From NCBI GenBank assembly GCA_963995505.1, contig OZ023189.1, positions 19,615,495 to 19,679,494 on the forward strand: DNA of 64,000 bases, given 5' to 3'. The notes below the pieces were generated by a model. The model did not search any database. It was not told where the DNA came from and saw nothing but the letters and a program-made list of their open reading frames with translations. The stretch comes from Hypericum androsaemum. Taxonomy: Eukaryota; Streptophyta; Magnoliopsida; Malpighiales; Hypericaceae. Of this stretch, positions 60,991 to 64,000 are shown in pieces (within the stretch, counting starts at the first letter, position 1; every line of letters starts with the position of its first letter). The translations under genes were made by a program, and so were the position numbers.

Positions 60991-61486
60991 GAACAATTTG
61001 AAATAGATACCTCCACGCCACTCATATGATTAAGTAACAACACGGGGATTTTGGTGTTAGTGCTCCTAGCCTACAGGGTGGAGACCTAGAGAAGGTAATT
61101 CCTGTGCCGTGGGCTATCCAAGCCACGCCTAATTGTAGAGCTATAGATAATTCTAATGTACAGAGATAATTGTATCCTAATTCTTGGGTTCACGAGTCTC
61201 TTCTTCATATGGATATGGTTGGAAGGCGATGGGGGGCGTGAGTGATGTACAAGGAAGGAACTTGTCAGATCCTTACTTCATAAATTGTCGACAATGCTTA
61301 TTTTCCGGACGAGGACTGTCTCTATTTGTGAAAAAAGGCTCATAATAGTACTAACACTTGTAAAGTTGGTAAGATATCTGACGAGATACTTGCCTCGAGC
61401 GAATGGTGGCAGTTTGATTATGATTCTTTACAAGCGATTAGTAACAGTTTGATGTTTTCCAAATCCCACTTGGTACATACGGCATT

Positions 61487-61517
<31 letters not shown>

Positions 61518-62820
61518 TCGAAAATGCATGAAAAGCTTTGGTTGGGGTTTATTTTGTTGGATTTAAATTCTTCGCAAGCATTAATGACGAGCGATCAACT
61601 AAGTAATTAAATAATCAGATGACTCCACTACATCAATATTTTATTTTCTACATGTGATCCACACACACACCTTCATTTAATGTACTAATATAACCCCTAA
61701 AAAAAATTTAATGTACTAATATTACTATTGCAACCCACCCACATAATTGGCAAATGACCTGACACCCACAACACAACTAGGCGTGAATCTAAGACCACCG
61801 CCTTGATTGATTATGTTTCTAGTTAAAATTCTGGGTGACACAACTTAGCTATTGAGTAAAAAAAAGAGTAAAAGGTCAACAAATCTTAAGTCGGCTGAAA
61901 AATGTCAACCATTTGGAACCCCACCACCCCAAACGTGAATTTGGCTCCGCAGTTTTCAATCCTATGTCTTTATTTTATTATCGTACTATTCCTTCTTTCC
62001 TCGTATTTGATATATAATACATTACTTAAAGAAGAAAGAAAAAAAAAAGAAAAAGTCCGCTTTAGTACCTTGTGGTATAGCGAAAAGTCACTTTCGTATC
62101 CTGTGTTAAAAAAATCCATCAATCGAATCAAACCGCAACCAATTAGCATCACTTAGGTCCACATGCAACTGCCAGGTCCTTTCCGTCCTGCCCGGACCCT
62201 GCCCGACTATCTGGACCAACCACATCAACATTCGGTGATGACGTGGACATCATCAACATCAACATACTTGACTAGGAAAATAAGTCCTCTTCTCTTCCGC
62301 ACTTGCCTTGCACTTGCCATATTTACATAGTTTGAGAAAGGAGAAGGTGAACATTTCCAATTAATTTATAAACTAATCAAAGTATTTAAGAGGAAAAAGG
62401 ATGAAATCAGAGTCGGTGGAATCTATCCAGTGTAATTAACGGAATTGTTTAGTAGAAATAAAATATATAGGGCATTGAGTCGCGTACTTTGACTGACAAA
62501 AGATTCAAACATTTGGATACACACGGCAGTTTGACTTGGAAATTAAACGTAATCATCGTCTCTTCCACCCAAATTCCTCAAAAGACTGACCCCGGCCGGG
62601 TCTTCCCTTTCCTTTTATTTCCCCAACTCACTTCCCTTCTTCTTCTTCTTCCATCATCTAATTTTCACTCCCCATTTTCGTGTTTTCTGACAAGAGACAA
62701 GATGGGAATTGAAGAGACAACTTAAAAGGGTATCCAAGTAATTATTTCCTCCTCCTCCTCTGCTTCTTTGCTTAAAGGTTGAAGCTTTTATATAGGAGGA
62801 GGAGGAGGAGGAGGAGGAGG
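60991..62820 (+). promoter_or_regulatory. Intergenic and promoter of the receptor-like cytoplasmic kinase
   Basis: 3' UTR of the bromodomain gene, a (GA)n tract at about 61490-61513, repeat-like sequence at 62055-62260, then W-box-like TTGACC (reverse, 61874-61879) and TTGACT at 62489-62494 and 62531-62536. A (GGA)n run at about 62797-62820 ends exactly at the kinase start codon. Confidence 0.5.
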
Positions 62821-64000
62821 ATGGGGAACTGTTGGCGCTCTCCCGGTAATCACAATGTTGATGCTTCTTCCTTTGCAACCACCACCGCCCATCTTGATTC
62901 TGGTATGTATATTCTTGCTTCCCGCTCTCAATTATTTTATTGCTCTTTTTGGGCACCGTTCATGTGTGTGTGTATATATATATATATATATAGCTTCTAC
63001 CTACTTGTTGGGTTGGGTTGGGTTGGGTTGGGTTGGGTTAGGTTGGGTCTGGTCTGGTCTGTTTCTAGTTAAAGCTTCACTCTTCTGACTAATTAGCTGC
63101 GTGCGTGCGTGCGTGCGTGGCTGGCAGTGACCGAGGAGGGGTCATCTCATACAGCCAGCAGCAATAGGACGACTTATTCTTCTTCGCAAGGTAGCAAGGC
63201 GGCGATTTCTTCTTCGAGGGGCAACAGCAACATCTCCTCCAGCAGTCACTTTTCCGCGGCGAGCGGAGACGAAGCCTTCCCCAATGGCTTGATACTGCCC
63301 ACTCCCAGCTTGAGGGTATTCACATTTGCTGAACTCAGGGCTGCCACCAGGAATTTCAGATCAGATACAGTGCTCGGAGAAGGAGGCTTTGGGAAAGTCT
63401 TCAAGGGCTGGCTCGATGACAAGGTCCCTGGGAAGAGTTCAACTGCCAACGTCATTGCAGTTAAGAAATTGAATTCCGAGAGCTTGCAAGGCTACAATGA
63501 ATGGCAGGTAACTCCACACACACACACACACACACAAAAGAAAAAGAACAAAGGCTTGTAGCTGCTTTATTAATCCGATCGTTCCCACTGACTTGTTGTT
63601 TGGCAAAATGTAACCGAGTTCACTTTCGTGGTTGCTAACTGATGTAATTATTTATTGGCGTAGGCCGAAGTTCTATTCCTGGGAAGGCTTTCTCATCCCA
63701 ACCTTGTAAAGCTGCTCGGATACTGCTTTGAAGAAACAGAACTGCTTCTTGTTTACGAGTTCATGCAGAAAGGAAGCCTGGAGAATCATTTATTTGGAAG
63801 TGAGAGCCTCTCCTGGATTTTCATCCAAATTATTATAATTTCTGCAACTTCAACCGCAACACGCATGGTGTTTATCTATCTTGTTGATATATATATACAC
63901 ACACACCATGTCAACTTGTGTAGGGGGTTCAGCTGTTCAGCCAATTCCATGGGACACAAGACTCAAGATTGCTATCGGAGCTGCTAAAGGGCTTTCCTTC
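62821..64000 (+). CDS. Receptor-like cytoplasmic kinase, class VII (PBL type), 5' part
   Basis: Exons 62821-62902, 63128-63507, 63664-63799 and 63924 to the window end, all GT-AG and in phase; the rest lies outside. MGNCWRSP offers Gly2 myristoylation and Cys4 palmitoylation for plasma-membrane attachment. A Ser-rich linker leads to [19 protein letters not shown], the class VII entry motif, then the kinase N-lobe: [15 protein letters not shown] glycine loop, VIAVKKLN with the ATP-binding Lys, [37 protein letters not shown], and [16 protein letters not shown] before the catalytic loop. Such kinases relay signals from surface immune receptors. Intron 1 contains TA, TTGGG, GTCTG and GCGT short repeats. 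Confidence 0.92.
62974..63119. repeat. Stacked microsatellites in intron 1 of the kinase gene
   Basis: In order: (TA)n at 62974-62992, (TTGGG)n at about 63007-63047, (GTCTG)n at about 63047-63062 and (GCGT)n at about 63101-63119. Confidence 0.85.

Overview
The window is nuclear DNA from an angiosperm, most likely a eudicot or early-diverging non-grass lineage; the species cannot be named from the sequence. Genes have many short GT-AG introns, intergenic DNA is AT-rich, and there are caulimovirid (plant pararetrovirus) relics, Ty3 and Copia retrotransposons, a hAT MITE and a Mutator-like element. No bacterial-style operons, CRISPR arrays or rRNA genes were seen. A 200-base run of N lies at 38139-38338.

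Layout. 1-5940: a scrambled endogenous pararetrovirus cluster with two nearly identical copies of a viroplasmin/transactivator-like ORF in head-to-head inverted order, duplicated promoters and several ORF shards, ending at a (TA)n tract. 6301-7583: four-exon gene for an unrecognised, probably plastid-targeted protein. 8278-10907 (-): calcium-dependent protein kinase of the CPK5/6/26 clade. 13017-14597 (-): mitochondrial phosphate carrier. 15579-15798: 22-bp minisatellite. 17689-21210 (+) and 21903-23215 (-): two neighbouring transporter pseudogenes, one of the tonoplast monosaccharide transporter family and one PHT4;6-like. 24367-32844: a non-autonomous Ty3-type element whose gag is split by an Athila-like element (25110-30115). 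33061-34147: a tRNA-Pro-like relic and a hAT MITE. 34597-38651 (-): nucleolar complex protein 4 (NOC4). 39580-43352 (-): N-acetylglucosaminyltransferase I (GnTI), with an apparent AT-AC U12-type intron. 45042-46977: small non-autonomous LTR element. 47772-48857 (+): EXORDIUM-like. 50523-50867 (+): type 4 (Ec) metallothionein. 51445-56461: a 5-kb Mutator-like element carrying a broken Copia element and a captured receptor-kinase LRR fragment. 56747-60990 (+): bromodomain protein. 62821-64000 (+): 5' part of a receptor-like cytoplasmic kinase (class VII).

The host genes are ordinary, unrelated single-copy-type plant genes (calcium and immune signalling, mitochondrial phosphate import, ribosome biogenesis, Golgi N-glycan processing, chromatin) and form no operon or cluster. 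The most unusual content is structural: the viral palindrome, the Mutator element with exact 9-bp target duplications, the paired decaying transporters, and the non-canonical introns in GnTI and the phosphate carrier.
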